NCBI RefSeq assembly: GCF_002982075.1
Contig: NZ_PUEJ01000001.1
Coordinates: forward strand, 620,001 to 684,000
From: Labrys okinawensis
Lineage (GTDB): Bacteria; Pseudomonadota; Alphaproteobacteria; Rhizobiales; Labraceae
Length of the DNA stretch: 64,000 nucleotides
Reading direction: 5' to 3'
Position numbers and translations under genes: made by a program. Under the pieces are notes generated by a model. It was not told where the DNA came from, ran no database searches, and saw only the letters and a program-made list of their open reading frames with translations. Positions 62,043 through 64,000 of the stretch are shown piece by piece. The number at the start of each line of letters is the position of its first letter. The stretch's first letter is position 1.

Positions 62043-63392
62043 TCAGGGCCTGAGGGGCGCATAGGCCCGCGTGCCCTCCCCGCCTTTCCTGATCTCCCGC
62101 CCGACGAGAAAGGCGAGGACGGCCGAGAGCAGCATGAAGGCCCCCACGATGATCATCGGAGCCTGGTAGAGGCCGGTGTAGTCCTTGACGGCACCGGTGA
62201 CATAGGGCGCCGCGAAGCCGGCCACATTGCCGATGGTGTTGATGAGAGCGATGCCGGCTGCGGCCGCCGCGCCGGACAGGAAGCGACCCGGCAAGGCCCA
62301 GAAATTCGGCAGGGCCGAGAAGATGGCGCAGGCCGTGACGGTGATGCAGGCGACCGTGGTCTCGGGGGTGGGCATATAGAGCGCCAGCGGGATGCTGATC
62401 GCGCCGACCAGCGCCGGAATGCCGATATGCCAGGCCCGCACCCCGCGCTTCGTCGCGTCGCGGCTCCACAGATAGAGCGCGATGGCGGCGGGAAGATAGG
62501 GAATGGCGATGATCAGCCCGGCCTGGAACACGGAGAACTTGGTGGCGAACTTCGCCTCGAAGCCGGAAACGATGGTGGGCAGGAAGAAAGCCAGTGCATA
62601 GAGGCCATAGATCATGCCGAAATAGATGAGCGCCAGCAGCCAGACCCGGCCGCTCGACAGGGCCGCGCCGATCGAGCCGTTGTGCGGCTCACGCTTGGCG
62701 CTGTCCTCGCGGGCGAGTTCGCCGGTGAGCCACCTCTTCTCTTCGGCGCTGAGCCACTTCGCATCCTTGGGCGAGTCCGGCAGGTAGAACCAGGTGACGA
62801 TGCCGACCACGATGGCCGGGATCGAGACGCCGAAGAACATGATCCGCCAGCCTTCGAGGCCGAAGAAGCCGTGGGCCTGGATGAAAGAGGAGGCCAGCGG
62901 CGCGCCGATTACCGTCGTCATCGGCTGGGCGATATAGAAGAGGGCGAGGATGTTGGCCCGGTGGCGGGCCGGCACCCAGGTGCTGAGATAGAGGATCGCG
63001 CCCGGGAAGAAGCCCGCTTCGGCGATGCCCAGCAGGAAGCGCAGGACATAGAGCTCGGTGACGCCGCTGACCCAGGTGAACAGCACCGAGACGATGCCCC
63101 AGGTCACCATGATGCGCGCAAGCCAGCGCCGTCCGCCGAATTTGTGCAGGGCCAGGTTGCTGGGAATTTCGAGCAGGATGTAGCCGATGAAGAAGATGCC
63201 GGCGGCGAAGCCGAATTGGGTGGCCGTGAGCCCCAGATCCTTCGTCAGGCCATGCGGGCCGGCGAAGGAAATCGCGGTCCGGTCCAGGAAGTTGATGAAG
63301 AACATCAGACCCAGGAAGGGCGCGAGGCGCCAGGTGGCCTTGCGGATGGCCGATCGTTCGACAGGGTCGATCGCGAGGGTATTCGAGCTCAT
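62043..63392 (-). CDS. MFS transporter, anion:cation symporter (ACS) family
   Basis: 449 residues from ATG 63392, directly after GGGAGGAAAA; the ATG 12 bases earlier in frame is part of that site. Twelve membrane segments. The first loop motif FFINFLDRTAISFAG and the ACS-type LGIAEAGFFPGAILYLSTWVP are visible. The family imports organic anions such as sugar acids (for example galacturonate, glucarate, tartrate). A sugar acid such as D-apionate would suit the neighbouring catabolic genes. It is the gene just upstream of the binding-protein gene on the minus strand. Confidence 0.9.
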   Translation of the reverse strand: MSSNTLAIDPVERSAIRKATWRLAPFLGLMFFINFLDRTAISFAGPHGLTKDLGLTATQFGFAAGIFFIGYILLEIPSNLALHKFGGRRWLARIMVTWGIVSVLFTWVSGVTELYVLRFLLGIAEAGFFPGAILYLSTWVPARHRANILALFYIAQPMTTVIGAPLASSFIQAHGFFGLEGWRIMFFGVSIPAIVVGIVTWFYLPDSPKDAKWLSAEEKRWLTGELAREDSAKREPHNGSIGAALSSGRVWLLALIYFGMIYGLYALAFFLPTIVSGFEAKFATKFSVFQAGLIIAIPYLPAAIALYLWSRDATKRGVRAWHIGIPALVGAISIPLALYMPTPETTVACITVTACAIFSALPNFWALPGRFLSGAAAAAGIALINTIGNVAGFAAPYVTGAVKDYTGLYQAPMIIVGAFMLLSAVLAFLVGREIRKGGEGTRAYAPLRP

Positions 63393-63534
63393 TTTTCCTC
63401 CCAATGAGCAAAGCGCCTCCTCCTGTGTGTTGTTTTTGGAGGCGCTGGCGGCTGGCTGCTCGACGGGTCGTCCAGAAGCCTGGTCGAAAGCAGGCAGCCG
63501 CCACCAGGGGGTGACGGCTGTTGCAAGATCCAGT

Positions 63535-64000
63535 TCAGGTGATGCGGCGGATGCTGTCGGCGATCTCGTTCGGCTCGAAGACGCGCTTCCAGTCGTCCCG
63601 CATCAGGGCCGGCTTGCCGAAGGCAATCGCCTTGTTGCAGGCATCGGAGAACACACCCTCGACCTCGCCGAAGATCACCGCACCCAGCACGTTCATATGG
63701 CCGAGCAGAAAGTCACGGGCCGCCTCGCGGGGCACGCCCCGGGCCACCACCTCGTCCATGGCCTCGCGCATCACCACGAGCAGGGTTGCGCAGACGGTCT
63801 CTGACAGACCCGGCTCCAGCAGCGCCATCTGCTCCACGGTGACGCGATGGGAGCGCATGACCGGTGCCCAGATCACCTTGGCGATCTCCTCGCCGACCGC
63901 ATAGGCGCTCTCCGGGCCCTGCATCAGCGCGCTGACGATGTGCTGCTTGGCCGCGATCCCGCCGAAATGGTCCTTCTTGGCGGCCATCTCCGTCTCGTCG
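63535..64000 (-). CDS. Phosphogluconate-dehydrogenase-like protein, C-terminal part (ApnO-like; partial)
   Basis: The visible 154 residues are the C-terminal end of a longer protein whose start lies beyond the window; the frame stays open at the edge, so the ATG at 63987 is internal. Features are HFGGIAAKQHIVSALMQG, VIWAPVMRSHRVTVEQMALLEP and FLLGHMNVLGAVIFG, which I associate with the phosphogluconate-dehydrogenase C-terminal family that includes the D-apionate oxidoisomerase ApnO. That enzyme produces 3-oxo-isoapionate, the substrate of OiaK. The identification rests on partial sequence and context. Confidence 0.65.
   Translation of the reverse strand, partial: DETEMAAKKDHFGGIAAKQHIVSALMQGPESAYAVGEEIAKVIWAPVMRSHRVTVEQMALLEPGLSETVCATLLVVMREAMDEVVARGVPREAARDFLLGHMNVLGAVIFGEVEGVFSDACNKAIAFGKPALMRDDWKRVFEPNEIADSIRRIT

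Overview
The window is GC-rich chromosomal DNA from an alphaproteobacterium, most likely a member of the Hyphomicrobiales (Rhizobiales). The reasons are a heme-PAS FixL with FixJ, an orphan receiver and FixK in the Bradyrhizobium-like arrangement, FixK boxes, a DipZ/two-component pair, many periplasmic-binding-protein ABC systems, and palindromic intergenic repeats of the kind common in that order. I cannot assign a genus. No rRNA, tRNA or CRISPR array was recognised.

Region 1 (1-11463) looks like a quaternary-amine (betaine-type) uptake and catabolism locus. The minus strand reads MttB-family methyltransferase, GbdR/GlxA-type AraC regulator, DddP-like M24 metalloprotein, isochorismatase-fold hydrolase, then an osmoprotectant ABC transporter (permease, CBS-ATPase, permease, start of a binding protein). 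A LysR regulator and a dimethylglycine/sarcosine dehydrogenase-like flavoprotein lie on the plus strand.

Region 2 (11480-20465) carries stress and redox functions: an encapsulin with its DyP peroxidase cargo (C-terminal targeting peptide visible), a 46-residue lipoprotein candidate, Ohr, an OmpR-type two-component system divergent from a DipZ protein, and a TetR/quinone-oxidoreductase pair.

Region 3 (20598-35616) has an amidase, a Liv-type ABC transporter, an epoxide hydrolase divergent from a probable operon of exported enzymes (alpha/beta hydrolase, cytochrome P460, isoprenylcysteine methyltransferase-family protein, second hydrolase), FkbM and class I methyltransferases, TrmO and a LysR regulator.

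Region 4 (36007-40400) is the most novel part. An AT-rich leader precedes a small double-glycine precursor peptide with a Gly/Ala-rich, glycine-zipper-like core. A hairpin separates it from CvaA-like and CvaB-like genes, the latter with an intact C39 peptidase. This looks like an undescribed microcin or contact-inhibitor export system.

Region 5 (40395-52662) is a microaerobic regulon: ackA and xfp (phosphoketolase to acetyl-phosphate to ATP), a DUF4010 membrane protein, an APH/AAA fusion, fixL-fixJ, a BON protein, a receiver, fixK and a CBS-BON protein. Four sites fit the FixK consensus.

Region 6 (52814-64000) is a sugar-acid locus: DUF1537 kinase, RuBisCO-like protein, NanR-type GntR regulator, Gfo/Idh dehydrogenase, ribose-type ABC transporter with a DUF2291 lipoprotein, MFS transporter and a phosphogluconate-dehydrogenase-like C-terminus. 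It resembles the D-apiose/D-apionate (OiaK/OiaX) pathway.

Most long antisense reading frames are shadows caused by the high GC content.
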